Assembly (NCBI GenBank): GCA_001600455.1
Contig: BCKC01000003.1
Coordinates: 1,178,001 to 1,242,000 of the forward strand
Direction of reading: 5' to 3'
DNA length: 64,000 nt
From: Endocalyx cinctus
Lineage: Eukaryota > Ascomycota > Sordariomycetes > Amphisphaeriales > Apiosporaceae
In this document: one piece after another, positions 11,854-24,442 of the stretch
Numbering within the stretch: position 1 is the first letter of the stretch
Layout of the letters: each line of letters starts with the position of its first letter
Made by a program: the position numbers and the translations under genes
The notes under the pieces: model-generated
Databases searched by the model: none
What the model saw: the letters and a program-made list of their open reading frames with translations, nothing else
Told to the model about the DNA's origin: nothing

Positions 11854-12684
11854 ATAAGTTTAATATATATAGAGTTATACCTATAATCTGAGAATGAGAG
11901 CTTGTAAGATAATGAAGACAGCTGAATTTCTAAATACAAGCCATATAGGGTGATAGTTTCAATATATACGTTTCCATGTCCGGGTATTATTATCCATTTC
12001 TGTCAATATCACGTGCAATACGTAGGACCAGGTGCCGGAAACCTGGAGCTTGTTTGAAACCTCCCGAAGTATGTAATTTACCATTTGGACAGGATTCGGC
12101 CAGCTAATTGAGTATGTATAACGATGCTAGGCTGTGCAAACTGGATTCGGCCTCTATTGACCAGTTGACTGGTTGACCATCCTGCAACAACTAGTGTATA
12201 AAAAAGCCTCTTTTTAGGGCACGGTCAACCAATTGTATATACCAACCTAAAATAATGTATACCCACATGACGGTAAAAATGAGAAAATGCAAACAGTATA
12301 GACGAAGCCACCCGTCAGTTAACTAGATTATATTAGACGAGATAGGAAATATCGATAAAGTATTAAGGTAATGAGTGAGACCTATATCAGTGTGCACCCC
12401 CCTTCTCACTCTCTTACTTACTTCCATTCCTCCCTCAACCTTTTCATTAGAAGAAATATCCATTATTAGTTATGTTTTGAATAGTATTCCCTAGTACAGC
12501 TGTCGTGACAACTACTGCTTTTTGCCTTTTCAATAAACAAAACACATTAAATATGGCAATTTTCAAATTATATGTATATAGTAAAATTCGAATTGCGTTT
12601 TAACTAATTACGTCTTCCTTAACGTAGTTCTTCCTTCCCATTTCAGAACAGAAACAAGAACTTAAGAAGGTAGAAAAAGAAATA
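11854..12684. other. intergenic upstream of small membrane protein gene
   Basis: About 830 bp of AT-rich DNA between the small gene's start and the MITE. No coding signal seen. It would contain the promoter of the small gene. Confidence 0.5.
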
Positions 12685-12774
12685 CCCGTGCTCAGCCCCA
12701 CTTATCACTTATTCGCTTGAGCTCACCACTAATAAGTGGTGCTCACTACTTATTTAGCAACACCACTCATTTAG
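12685..12774 (+). repeat. left terminal inverted repeat of the MITE
   Basis: Pairs with 13111-13200 in inverse orientation. The outer 22 bases and the inner CTTATTTAGCAACA block are the best conserved; the middle contains a local palindrome CCACTAATAAGTGG. Confidence 0.75.
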
Positions 12775-13110
12775 CAAAGGTATCTTTTATTAGGTAAACA
12801 TATAGTAAAAATATTTCCAAACTTTTCATCCTATGATACATCACAAATGGTGATGGTCAGAAGTTGTTGTTCTCATTATTTCTGACGCACGCCAGAGGCG
12901 AGAAGAACTATCTATTTATGTATTGCTATGTCATCATAATCCATCTCTATCGTCACACTATATATCCTAATTTAACAGATCAAAAAATAAAACCACTCAT
13001 TTTATAATTCAAAAGTTTTACTTAATTTATATATACATTGGGTCTCACAAATATTTTCGGAATTAACGTAAATATCGGAGAAAGCTTTTACTATTTTTTA
13101 CTATATTCTA

Positions 13111-13200
13111 CTAAGTAACTAATGTTGCTAAATAAGTGATAAGTACTACTTACAATGGTGAGTCCCAAACGAATCCCTTATAAGTGGGGCGTAGCACGAG
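13111..13200 (-). repeat. right terminal inverted repeat of the MITE
   Basis: Inverse partner of 12685-12774; it ends in GGGGCGTAGCACGAG directly before a TA. Confidence 0.75.
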
Positions 13201-13202
13201 TA

Positions 13203-14617
13203 GTACCTTCCTTTTTTCTTCAACTTTAGGATCTTCGATAAATATACTGATTACTTCGAGCCTTTGCCTTGATAAATCGTATGTGCCATCACACTATATA
13301 ATTTTGTTCTTTAACAATTATACAGAAACATATAAGCCAACTGATCTGCAGAGAATGTCATGTTCTTCACTCTCAGACATGCGGAAACTATATACCGGTG
13401 GAAACATCGTCACCACCTCCCCAAAATATATATCCACTGCTATTCTATTCGAAGTAGTCTAGTCTAGTCTAGGCGGCTGGGCGGCTCCGAATTATTTTTT
13501 TTTATTTCAACTACACGAACACCAAAACCCACTTTATTCGTAGATCTCTTTTAGATTGATTGATTGATAAGATTAGATTAGATTAGATCTGAACTCTGTT
13601 TCACGGTTACGCTGCAGGGGTACATTAGCGCGAAACCGTACATACGTGTGGGTACGTACACTGTACTATATTATCCGACCCTTTCTCTGAGCTTCCCGGC
13701 ATCTTATATCGATGTACTCCGTACATATACAAAAAAAAAAAAAAAAAAAAGACAAGCAAACAAATGATCCCCACATGTTCTCTCGGCTAACCATACACTC
13801 GGATCCAATACCACTAAAGATGAAATACTTCATCAGATATCAATATTCACAGCCGGATTTTAACATCATCAATATATGCTGCACGATTTTTTTTTTCTTT
13901 TCTTTCGAATTGGAGTTCTATATCAACTCTGCCAGGTGAGTCTCGTCATCTGCGAAGGAAGCAGGGTTGATTGCGCAAGAAAAGACCGCACCTCCCCTAT
14001 ATCCAGCTAAAAACAAAACAAGAGCGCCGCAGCTTTGTTTACTCCTGTCCTCCCGGATCATCATCTGGCGTATGATAAGAACTCTGCGTAGTCTGAAGTG
14101 GCAAACTCCGGCGCCGAGAAGACTGGCAGATATTGAAGAAAATTGTCCGACAGCCCATTTCATCTCCCTTTCACCTTTCTCCTCTATGTCGAAAAAAAAA
14201 ATCGTGCAGAAAGTAACGATGTGTGTATGTAATATGGATATCCATCATTGACTCGTTGACTCGTGTCGAAAAGAATTCCCGCCCCCCCTTTCCTGGAACC
14301 CATATATGAGATAATAAAGCTAGATAGAAAAGAAAAAAAAAAAGGGAAAAAGCAGATAATAAAAGGCAATTAATAGAGCCATGAGAGCTAACGGTGATAA
14401 ACTCCCCGCCTATCCGGTACTCCTACTCACGCGTGCGAGCCTCGTCTATATCCCAGATACCGCCCCAGAAATACCGGCAGTAACACGAAAACGACAAAGG
14501 TTGGCGTAAATCCTCTCTTTTTGAGAAATGATTTACTAAAAATCATGGCCCCCCCGTTTACCAAATATTTCTGCTAAGCCTCGTCTCTAGATCGAATAGT
14601 GCCGAGACCCGGGGGTC
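13203..14617. other. intergenic, no gene seen
   Basis: About 1.4 kb between the MITE and the end of the J-protein gene. It contains a 20-base poly(A) run near 13731-13750, one TACTCCGTA (13715-13723), a GATTA-type short repeat near 13568-13587 and the palindrome at 14232-14245. Overlapping short open frames near 13918-14251 on both strands show no motif. Confidence 0.5.
14232..14245. repeat. palindrome ATATGGATATCCAT, first copy of a dispersed pair
   Basis: A perfect palindrome lying inside a 19-base identical match to 18943-18961. Same motif class as 24953-24966 and 58772-58785. Confidence 0.8.
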
Positions 14618-17600
14618 CTACCTGACGCGGTCTTTAAAGTCCTCAAACTCAGCCACTCTCTTTCGATTCTCTTCGCAAGCTTCCAACCACCGGGTTCGGA
14701 TATATTGGTCTTGTTCCACCTCTTGCAGATAGTCGCGTGCCCCGTCATAGTCTCCCGACGAATCAAGCCAAGAAACACCACGTGTTTGGCGTCGTTGTTC
14801 GAAAATTGTTTGTCGAGTTGTAAAATGCATCAAGACACTTTGGTTGAATGTGTTCCATTTGTCCATATAGATGTAGAAATCCTGGGCATATTTGCGGAAT
14901 GACGCATTGTTAGGTCGGATTCCGGCTACCCCCATGGTAGGAGGAAGACGCGGCGCAACCGGAGGCTGAGGGAAAGGGAGGGTCTTCGGTAAAGGTGAAC
15001 TCCTAGATTCTATCGGGATCTGTTCTGACGGCCGGCTCTCAAATGGGAGAGTTGATTTCATATCCGCAAAAGATTTGAGACCGGTGGCGCTCGGGTCGGC
15101 GATTGGCTCAACATTCTTGAATTCGGCAAACGTGGTGCGAAATTCCTCCGTGTCCTCCGAGCCACCGGTCGGAGGTGCAAAGGGATTTTTTATCGTCGCT
15201 GTTTTGACTTTAGTATCTTCTACGCGGGAAGGGTTGTCTCTTGCCTGGGTCGCATTGACTGCTGGCTGAATCGGGTTAGATCCCATGCTATTGATGTCGC
15301 CGGCTCTCCATTCCTCTCTGTGAGGCTCGACGGGAATTTTGCGCGCGCCATTTGTTGGGGCTGTTTTTGGCCTGCTCTCGAAAGTATCTGGCGTAGGGGA
15401 GTCAATATCCATCGCATTAGGACTATCCGTACCACCTGGATTGATGTGTGGAGATCGCCGAGGTATTTCTTGCCAACCATCGCTCTCGTCTTCTTGGACC
15501 ATCCCGGCGGACCCCGCCGTTGGTTTCACAGGTTTGGGCTTCCTAGGGCTCGGGCGACGCGTTGGCGAGGAAGAAGCACTGGTTGAAGGTTGGGGTTCAA
15601 AATGCTGAGACCCTATCTGTTCATTCCACTCCCCGGCCGAGAAACCTGACTTCATACCCTGATCGCCTGATGGCTGTGTGGAGGGCCTTCGTTCGGGAAT
15701 TCTAGCTCTGGCCTGCTGACGGGTTAGTCGCGTACGGGACTGCGTGCGCGGCTTTGAAGGCGTGGCTGAAGGAGCGGCAGAAGCGGCGGCATTGGAAGCG
15801 GCGGAGCCTGCCTTGAATTCCCAGTCATTCGGATGCTCATCTGCGACGAATCTCGTGTTGATGTTATCAGCACTGTTGCTTGTGAACATTTTGTGGTCGG
15901 CATATCGATTTCCCGAGGTATCATTTAGGTTGAAGCTACAAGCAGGCGTACTGTTAGTTTTAGATACCTTTTTCTGCGTTCTCACGCTAGTAGGACCAGC
16001 CCTAGGATGATCTAATGGCAGAGAGTGTGTGGCGACGGGTTCTGTTAGCGGCGCTTGCCCGTTGATGAGATTCTCTATATTGTCTCTTTGTTGTGTCTCA
16101 ATTGGAGACAACGAAGGCAGTTGAGGAGGATGGATTGTCTTTCCACTTGAAAAGGTAACATCTGCGAAATCACCATCTGCGACCTTTCTACGTAAGGAGT
16201 GTATGGAATGGAAGGTACCACCTGCGACACTTCTCTGGGCGAAATGAGTGGAATTGTTTGGGGGCTGAGGCTGTGTTTTCATTGGGGGAGGAGGCTGCCC
16301 GTTATATGGATAACCGTAGGTTCCTTCTAGGAATTCCCACGCAGCCCGATCTATGGGAGTTTTAGGTATCGCCTTGAGAGCATCGAACAAGTGCTGTGGT
16401 ATACCCCGGTGCGGGGTGGGGGTAGGGTTTGATGCATACCCTGTAGGGCCACCATTGGCCTGCCCAGAATTAGGTGTAGTATTGGCATTGGGTTTGCCAG
16501 CTGTTACTTGTTAGTAAGAGGAAGCCAAATATGCTGATACGGAGGTGGCTTACATTCATCTGCGCCAGGAGGTTTCGCCGTATAAGCTGTCGACGGTCTA
16601 CGTGCCTCAAACGAAGGTGGTTTCCACGATGACCCGGAGCCTGCATTATTAGGTGTGTAACGGTTGCTAGCTTGCGATGGGAAGGGACCGCTGTTGTTAG
16701 TAGGAGTTTGGTGTGGGGATCCATTGTTACCCGCATTCGCATTGGCTGGGTCTACGTCATTAGCACTCTTCGGGGTACTTGAACTTCGTGGTCTGCGGGT
16801 TGGGAACGAGCCCGGCATTTCCGTCTTTCGGGGCGGCATTCTCGTACTAGCGCTACGGCCGAGCGCTGGCTCTTCATCGAATAAGCTCGTCTTCTCCCCA
16901 CCCGGAGTATGATACGGGGTGCTTTGACGGCCATCCATGAATTGGTCTCTAAAAGACTTGAAAGGATCAGGGTAAGTAGTAGACCCGGAACTCGTTCCGT
17001 TTTGAGACGAGGTTCCTGGTGTCGCATCTTCGAACGTTGCGCTATGCCGGCTCGTGTTATAGTTTTTGGAGGTGACGGGCGGTTCATCGGCGACAGTCGC
17101 AGATCGAGGCGTGAAACCGGTCCTCCTAGTGGTACCGAAAGATGCCTCGGCTTTCTGTTGTTGCGAAGCTGTCCTATGAGGGAATGGCGGAGGCGCCCTG
17201 AAATCCTGCGCGGTGGAGGCGGACGCAGAGGGTCGCGGGGGTGGAGGAGGAGGATTGGCCCTACCGCGAGTAGAATGGGATCTCATGTTTTCCCAGGCTT
17301 CGGCATTATTCTTGCGCGACTGAGGGTCATCTCTACCTGTCGGTTTCGACGGGCGAGGTACGCCATTCGCAAAGCTAGCATAGCGCTGGGCACCAGTGGG
17401 ACGGGATTGGGAGGCAGATGCTGCCGGGCGTCTAGAGGGCGGGGGCTCCCATTGTTTTGATATGTCTTGGTATGGGTTGCCGCGAACTCCGGAGGCTCTA
17501 GGAAATCGGACAGTGGGGGGCGCGCGAGCTTCGTCATATTTCCTCCGTTGTTCCTCGTTTGTCAAGATTTCATTAGCAGCTTGTATAGTTTGAAATTTTG

Positions 17601-17835
17601 CGTTGACCTCAGCTTCTCGGCCAGGATTTCGATCGGGGTGGTATTTTAAGGCTGTTTTGGAAATCAAGTTAGCAGCTATGAATATCAAATTGGAGATGTT
17701 ATTGAATTAGCATGTATGGAAGGTCGGATAATGTATACCTAGTTTTCGGAAAGCCTTCTTAATATCCTCGGTAGAAGCATTTGACGGTACGCCCAGGTCC
17801 GCATAATAGTTGCGGGACTTGTCAAAAGAGACCAT
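14618..17835 (-). CDS. J-domain (DnaJ/Hsp40) protein, 1025 aa, 3 exons
   Basis: Hsp70 co-chaperone; the J domain stimulates Hsp70 ATPase. Exons are 17835-17739, 17651-16554 and 16500-14618, with introns GTATAC..ACAG and GTAAGC..ACAG; phases give 1026 codons. The J domain occupies about residues 8-72 with helix II KKAFRKLALKY, the catalytic loop HPD at 37-39 and helix III/IV ending RRKYDEAR. The first intron splits the J domain just before ALKYHPD. Residues about 75-880 are disordered, rich in Pro, Ser, Arg and Thr. A conserved-looking helical C-terminal domain (about 895-1025, from GIRPNNASFRKYAQDFY to the end) is probably the client or partner module. No Gly/Phe-Cys-rich DNAJA/B arrangement and no membrane span, so it is a class C J protein. 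Specific client unknown. Confidence 0.88.
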
Positions 17836-18521
17836 AATGATGATATATTAGGTGTATCACCATGGAGCAAAGAATGATGAGAAAGTACAATTGATTGATT
17901 TTCTTTGGGTCGGTGGAAGGAAGATCAGGTTATTTGACGTGTAGGTCGCCGGTGTAGCAAAGAGCTTTTCAACATGTGAATTGTAAAGTCGCAGTGAAGA
18001 AATATGCGAAATATGTACTACCCGACCCGTTTCTTGTATTTTCTCGGTCGTATCCGTCCTGGGACTAGAATATTAAAGAAAGCCTAGGGAAGTATTAACC
18101 GTCTTTTGAAGAAGAAAATAATGTAGTATGTATATTCTATATACTTCAATTAAAGAGAGGGAATTATCTTGACGATTCTTTTTTTTAAAAAAATAAAAAC
18201 GAAAAAAAATATAAGAAAAAAAGAATGTAAATGACAAAGGTCGAAAATATCTGCACGTATAGAAAAAGAAAGTAAGAAAGAAGAAGTAGGCTGTATGTTT
18301 TTTTTAATGGAGATATTATTACCCAGCCAGCATATACGGTAACCTAGGTATTGTACGCAGTAGCTTGGCGGTTTTTGGTAGACTAGGTGATATACATATA
18401 CGGATACTGTAATGTATATAATGTAGTTGTCGGGTACAGTTGTTTTTCTGGTTTGCGCGTAGAAGGGTCAGTTAATTCAGTTAATAAAGCAGGGAGCTCG
18501 GATAGTGTACAAGTACATTAA

Positions 18522-18550
18522 CAGGCAGACAGGCAGGCAGGCAGGCAGGC
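18522..18550 (+). repeat. CAGG tetranucleotide microsatellite with one interruption
   Basis: About seven consecutive units of CAGG/CAGA seen directly; simple slip repeat. Confidence 0.9.
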
Positions 18551-18947
18551 TAAGCTCCCTTTTAGGGTTGTTTCCACAAAAATACCAAGTGTGAATTACG
18601 TGAATTTTGGGGCTGAATCTGGTTAATGTACGGAGTACGTGTACCTGATAATTGACTGATAGGTAATGAGTGGGATGATGATGATGGTGGGGTAAAAACA
18701 TGTCCGGATATGGAGTAATGTTTATTTTGTTGCGAGTTGCCCCGGCGTGTATAGTGTATAGTATATAGTATATAGTGTATATTGTAATAATAAGAAGAAT
18801 CTTGAAATTTTATATTACCTAGGTATATTCTCGAGTTATATGAGATAATTAAGTAGGTAGTTATTGCGAGTTGGTTTATATTATCTCTTCTTTTTTCTTT
18901 CATCGTATATTGAAGAAAATACCAACCTAAGTTCTTATATGGATGTA

Positions 18948-18961
18948 ATATGGATATCCAT
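18948..18961. repeat. palindrome ATATGGATATCCAT, second copy
   Basis: Identical to 14232-14245, including the preceding ATGTA, so 19 bases match across 4.7 kb. See the motif finding. Confidence 0.8.
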
Positions 18962-20322
18962 TATATTTGTACTTGGTATGTAGGACCTTGAATAGAGGTA
19001 GGTACCGAGGATTTCCTATTGAACAACTAAACGTTACTCACTATAATCTACTAGGTAGGTAGTGGTAATAGGTACTTAAGTACCTAGGTCAGTACCCGTC
19101 TAGGTAGTTAATTGCAACAGCATAAACTGTTACTCAACATCATTACCATAAACCACCATAAACCATTCAAATCCAGCACCTATTACATACCATCCAATGG
19201 ATATGGGATGGAGACATGGAAATCCATACATCTCTTTTGAAGGAAAGCCATCCACGGACAGATATGGATGCGTGACATTCCGCACGTGATGATTAATCAC
19301 CAGGTCGTTTGTCTAAGCTTATCAGCATTCAGGAACTAAATAACTCGCCACAGCATTTAAGTCACGCTTTAAAAAAAATATGCCATTTGACTATGTTGTC
19401 TGTTTTATCTTCCCGTTCCTACTGTTGTGTACCATTTTACTTGAATAAAAAGATCGAATCTTAAATCAGGTCCATGGGTCTACGCGGGCTGGCGGGTAAA
19501 GCACATCGGAATCTATCAAGGTCAAGAACAACCTCCAAGGTCGGAATACCATATTTTGGCAATGACGTCATGTAGAAACCATCCATCATTACAACAATCA
19601 TCATCATCGTCATTTATGGATAGGATAGGTTATATGTAATGCGCTATCAGTATTTTGACATCCATCACTTTTTTGGGGGCCAATTCATTAGGCATCTACT
19701 GTACATCCCGTATTAGGACTTATTAAATGGTTACTTATCCGAATCGCAACACCCATCTCATCATGCGCACTACTTTAGGGTCACACTTCGAATTTTCAGG
19801 GTCCTCCTAACAGTGGCTTTTTACCAATCGAGAATGTCTATCCCCCGACCATCCCTTACACTACCGGTCACCCACCACCTACTCCTAGTAGCGGTGGCTT
19901 TGACTCTATAACCAATCAACCAACCATTACAGATATACCAAAGTTTATTATATACAGTACATACACTACACTAGGCCATGCAGACAGGCAGAGTGGCAGA
20001 GGCAAAAAAGTAATAGTTCGGTAGTAATCAGGTTGCTACTGTCTCGTAGCTTTCCTTTTATATATATGTATTGTGGAATGTCAACAAACTTATGCATGCT
20101 CATGCATAATAGTGATTATCTCTTTTTCGAACAACCATGATGCTTAAATTCCTTCAAAGACTCCTGAAGCATGTAGCGAGTTTTCTTTAATCATGAATAG
20201 TCCAAACACCAGCCCTGATGCAAAAGCCCTTGAATCATACAACCGCCAAAAATAAAAATAAAAATAACAATAACAATTTCCGCCCGTATCCGAATAACAG
20301 AAAGCATATATATCAATACCCC

Positions 20323-23300
20323 TTACACCATATCTCTACCCATTTCATAGGTCCAGCCACCTTCTCGCCTCATCTTGTCTCTAGCAGCCAGGTCTTTTCG
20401 GATGTCGTCTTCAGTCAATTTGTCTGCACCACTCCAGTTCGCGCTAGATGATCGAACACGGAACTTATGGAATCTATCTTTGCTCTTCGCAAACACTTCT
20501 TCCATATTAAGGGGTCCCGGTGCACCAAACACCTGGAACGGATCCTTGCTCTCCTGCTCAACAAGAGCTCTGCGAAGGTTAGGTGAATCTGCCCAAGACG
20601 CCACCAAATCTTTTCCATTATAATCATCATCGTCATCCTCGTCATCTGTATTAATCTCTGGCAACTCGATTGACTCGCCGTTCTGAAATCGTGGCGACGA
20701 TTTAGCAGCCGATTTGGCCGCCGATTTAGCAGCTCCGACTCCTTGAGGACGCGCAGGAGTCTTATGGGACGGCCCGGCTGGATTCGGGTTAGGCGCAAAT
20801 GGTATAGTACCTTTCGAGACCTGAGCCATATCCAATGGGTGAGCCGTCTTGGCTTGACTGTTGTGCTGGCTTGTAACGGTGGCCTTGAACAAATCTCTCG
20901 TGCTGTTCTGCGGCGCGTTAGCGTAGCCGGCGGGAAACATCGACTTATTGGGCATGTCCTGGCCATCTGTTAGCATTACGTCGGATTTGTTTGACATCGG
21001 AATATTTACCTTCTTGAAGCCCCCAGATGGGCGAACGGGCGCGCCCTTTAAGCTTGGCTGCTTCTCCATTTCATAATCGTCGTCGAGCTCATTAGTCATG
21101 CGCATTCTCTTCGAATCTTTAGATTGGTAAGGTGCGCCCACTCGGCTTGGACCCGCTCGAGTTGCGTTGTCGTCGTTATCGTCTTGCTGCAGAACGCGCT
21201 TAATAGGCGCTTTTGTACCATTGTTCGATAAGATCGTATTGATTGGGCGACCGGAATCATCTCCTGGTCTCTGCATTGCTGTATTCATGCGAGAGGGGGG
21301 TCGTGGCGGCTGTGCATCAGTTCTACTGTAGTCGGGGGGACCGTTTGGTTGGCCCCTTGCCGGGGGTGGAGGAGCCCTAGTTTGTTTTGCCTTCTCGAGC
21401 ATTGCTTGTCTTTGCGCATTCTTTTTGGCGTCTGCTTGGGCTGCTGCCTGTCTTCGTTCTTCATCCTTTATCCGTTCAGCCTCCAGCTTCCGCTGTTGTT
21501 CCTGTCGTCTCTCTTCCTCCTGCATCGCAGCTCTTCGTCGCTCCATTTCAGCCTTTGCTTCGCGTTTACGCTGTGCCTCGCGTTCTTCTTGCTCCTTCCT
21601 TCGAGCTGCCGCCTCCAAAGCCTTAGGTCTGCCCGACGAAGAAGTAGAGCTCTTCAGACTCTGAAGTGAAGGTTTAGTGTGTAACGACTGCTGGCTGCTT
21701 TTGTTCTTTAGCTGAGGCTGGGCTAAAGTATCATGTAGACTAGAGGCAAGAGCTGAATTCGAAGGGTGGTACTGAGAATGCTGAGAACCCATATTTACGC
21801 GGATAACTGTAGGAGCTTGTTTCGGCTTTCCGAGGGGCTCCTTAGTCGGTCGAACTGGTCGCTTGATCTCTCGGCCCTTGGTGGTTGATGGCGGAGCTGC
21901 TGAGCGAGGTACGGATGGCGGCGGCATGAGGCTTGCTGCATCAACCATGTCGATATCTTCGGTGGCATCAACGCCTGCTTCGCGATTTTCCGCGGTGAGT
22001 TGCGCTTTAGTCTTCCGGGGACTCGTTCGAGTAGATTTGGATGGATTCTTCGGGGTAGCAGTAACAGGTTTCTTTTCTTGCTCCTTTTGGGCAGCAACTT
22101 GCTTCTCCATAGACGCGATTCTCTCCTGCTCTTTGCTGAAAACACGCGCCTTTTCGCGCTCCTTTTCACGAACCTTCTCAAGCTTTTCCATTTGCTCTGC
22201 CATTCTGCGCGCCTCCTTGGCTTCTTTCTCTCGTTTCTTCTCTTCAGCTTTTTCTTTTTCGATAGAAGCTCGTGTTCTGCGACCAGTTGGGCTGGGCGGG
22301 CCGGCAAGTGTTTCAGACGCCTGACGGGTCAAATCCGGGTATAAAGGCTGAATCTCTTTACCGTAAGGCGACGCAAGAGTCTCAGTGGAGGGAGCCATGT
22401 GGAATCCTAGCTTTGTAGTGGAGGGTGATATAAGCGAAGACTTGCCCTCGGCGCTGATAGCAGCGCTGCTGGCTAAAAGCCCCTTGGAGCTTTTGAGAAT
22501 CGACGACAACTTGTTCTTCACTTGTTTCAAAGGACTGTCTCTGAAACCACGTGATGGTGATTTACCGGGGCTAGTAGGAAGATCGTCCTCACTCACGGTT
22601 GGGAGAGGAGGGTTAGAGACAGAAATGGTCTTCTTAAGACTATTATTCTCATCCTCGCTGACCTGATCAACCACCGGAAGAACGGGAACGGATGCGGATT
22701 TATGATGTCCAAATGTATTCGCTGCTCGTTCTGGTACACCTGGACGCTGAGGAGACTTGAAAGGGCTGTTTGGCTGACGCGTTTTTGGCATTGCAAAGTC
22801 ATTACCGCTCACCGTGTTTTTGCCGGACACGCCTTCCATGACATCTGCTGAATAACTCTTAGGAAGTACAGGACGAGGACTGAACATGTTAGAGGCATTG
22901 TCTGGTGTTCCGAGCGGTTCGATCCAGTCATCATCTTCATCATCGGGGAATGCACCCGGTGTTATAGGCTTCTTTGGCGAAGGCAGTGGCCTTGCGTATT
23001 GTTGAGGTTGTGATGCCGGAAGTCCAGGTATCGATTTAGACGGGCGAGAAGTGGTTGCTTGAGACTGTCCCAGTTTACTAATTTGGTCTTGGAGTCTTTG
23101 CGTATACGTCTTATTATGCGTAGCGGCATTGCTAAGGGTAGCTGGTGCATGTGACTGCTGAGGCGTGATATCATCGTCCTCATCCATCTCGTCGTTTTCA
23201 TCATCTGTAAGGTCGTGCTGAGTATGGCCTAGGCTCTTTCCGCCAGTTTGTCGGTTGTAGTAGCTCGTTCGGTGCTGATCCAGGTGACTGGTCCTTGATA

Positions 23301-24442
23301 TCCTGTTGCCGATACTCTTGTGTTTTATAGGCTCCCTTGCAGGCAAAGAGGCAAAGTTTAGACTGCTCTTTCGGACAATTGGCCGAATAGGGCTTGAGCC
23401 ATCTGACGGGGATCTCGAAGGTTCTTCTAATACAGTCTCCATTGAATCAAGATCGGCGACAGGTTTCCTAGCCGACAACGGGTCGTGATTGGTATCTTGT
23501 GATTCTGGGCGTGTTGGGCTCTTAATGAAGGCATTCTGAGGCGATCGCAGGGGTGAGCCAGCTGGGGTTGTGCTTTCATGGTGATGCGCAGCTTTTCGGA
23601 CCGGCGAAGTTCCTGAAGCAACGTGGGCGGTGAAGTATTGCGTTGAGTGGTCATCAACCGTTGTCTCAACAGTAGCATCTGATAGTTGATGTGCGGGGCT
23701 TTTGATTCGTTGATACTCCGGGGATAGTTGGAAAGCCACATGGTCGACTCTCGCGTCTTCCTGTTGACTACTGGATTGGAGTTGCTCGGAGACCATAGTC
23801 GGCTCATCGAGATCCATCGCGTCTTGTGACTGGCTTCCATGGTAGCCGGAGTCTACGACCGAAACAGACTGTTTGTAAGGTGAAGTGTTTTGTTTTGAAG
23901 GACTCGTGGGCAAAATAGATTGTGACTGCAAAGGTAGAGGATCTGCGGCAATCTTGACTTTAGGTGTATTGTTTCGACCAACGTTTGATATAGCAAAGGG
24001 GTTTGGCGCTCCTTTCGGCGTAGAAGAAAATATGTTGGAGAGCGGCTGAATATTATTACTCAAATTAGTACCGAATTTGTGATTCAAAGATTATTCATTC
24101 TTTAAACTTACCACTCGATTTTCTCCCGCGTTTACCTTTCGTACAGTTCGAGGAGTCTTGCCTCGTAGCTTTCCAGGCGTTTTAAATATTTCGGCAACAT
24201 TGCTAAGGATTGTTTCGTTAGCCGGTAATAACACGCGACGGGGAGGGAAATCGGTCAGTTACACACATTTGGTTCTCACTAAATATTTCGGCCATATGTT
24301 CATTCAACCAGTCGAAATCATTACGCGCCGAGAATGAAAATTCTTCGACTTCAGATTGAGCAATCTGCATTGCTGAAGACCGCTCTTCCGCGATCCACGG
24401 CGCAGAGCCAACCTGCAGACGCGCCCCCCTTCGTCCTGCCAT
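20323..24442 (-). CDS. sli15/pic1: INCENP homologue (Sli15/Pic1), 1329 aa, 3 exons
   Basis: Scaffold of the chromosomal passenger complex; it activates Aurora B/Ipl1/Ark1 kinase and targets it to centromeres and the spindle midzone. Exons are 24442-24267, 24202-24112 and 24045-20323; the phases give 1330 codons. The N-terminus (about 12-89) reads through both introns as SAPWIAEER, EVEEFSFSARNDFDWLNEHMAEIF and VAEIFKTPGKLRGKTPRTVRK, the Survivin/Borealin-binding end. A long disordered middle follows. Two charged helical stretches rich in E, K, R and Q lie at about 684-750 and 900-980 (single alpha-helix/coiled coil, microtubule binding). The C-terminal IN-box includes LPEINTDDEDDDDD (about 1216-1230) and WADSPNLRRAL (about 1238-1248) for Aurora binding. 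The donor GTGTGT of intron 1 is unusual but restores the conserved reading. Confidence 0.93.

Larger units (their letters stand above)
12685..13200. mobile_element. MITE, 516 bp, TA target duplication, about 90-bp imperfect terminal inverted repeats
   Basis: Non-autonomous DNA transposon of Tc1/mariner-like type, inferred from structure. The left end (12685-12774) and the reverse complement of the right end (13111-13200) align over about 90 bp: both begin C(C/T)CGTGCT, continue GCCCCACTTAT, share CTCACCA and finish CTTATTTAGCAACA. A TA dinucleotide flanks each end (12683-12684 and 13201-13202), as expected for TA-duplicating elements. The interior is AT-rich with no open frame of useful length, so transposition would need a transposase supplied elsewhere. 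A shorter related terminus is seen near 59507-59546. I cannot name the family. Confidence 0.78.
17836..20322. other. intergenic, repeat-bearing
   Basis: About 2.5 kb: promoter side of the J-protein gene and 3' side of the INCENP gene. It carries a CAGG tandem (18522-18550), TACGGAGTA (18629-18637), TACCTAGGTA (18816-18825) and the palindrome at 18948-18961. No gene supported. Confidence 0.55.

Noticed and set aside
14546..14617. Possible further exon of the J-domain gene after GTCAG|GTAGGA
   Set aside because: No downstream acceptor leads to protein-like sequence; the stop directly after FKDRVR follows a complete helical domain.
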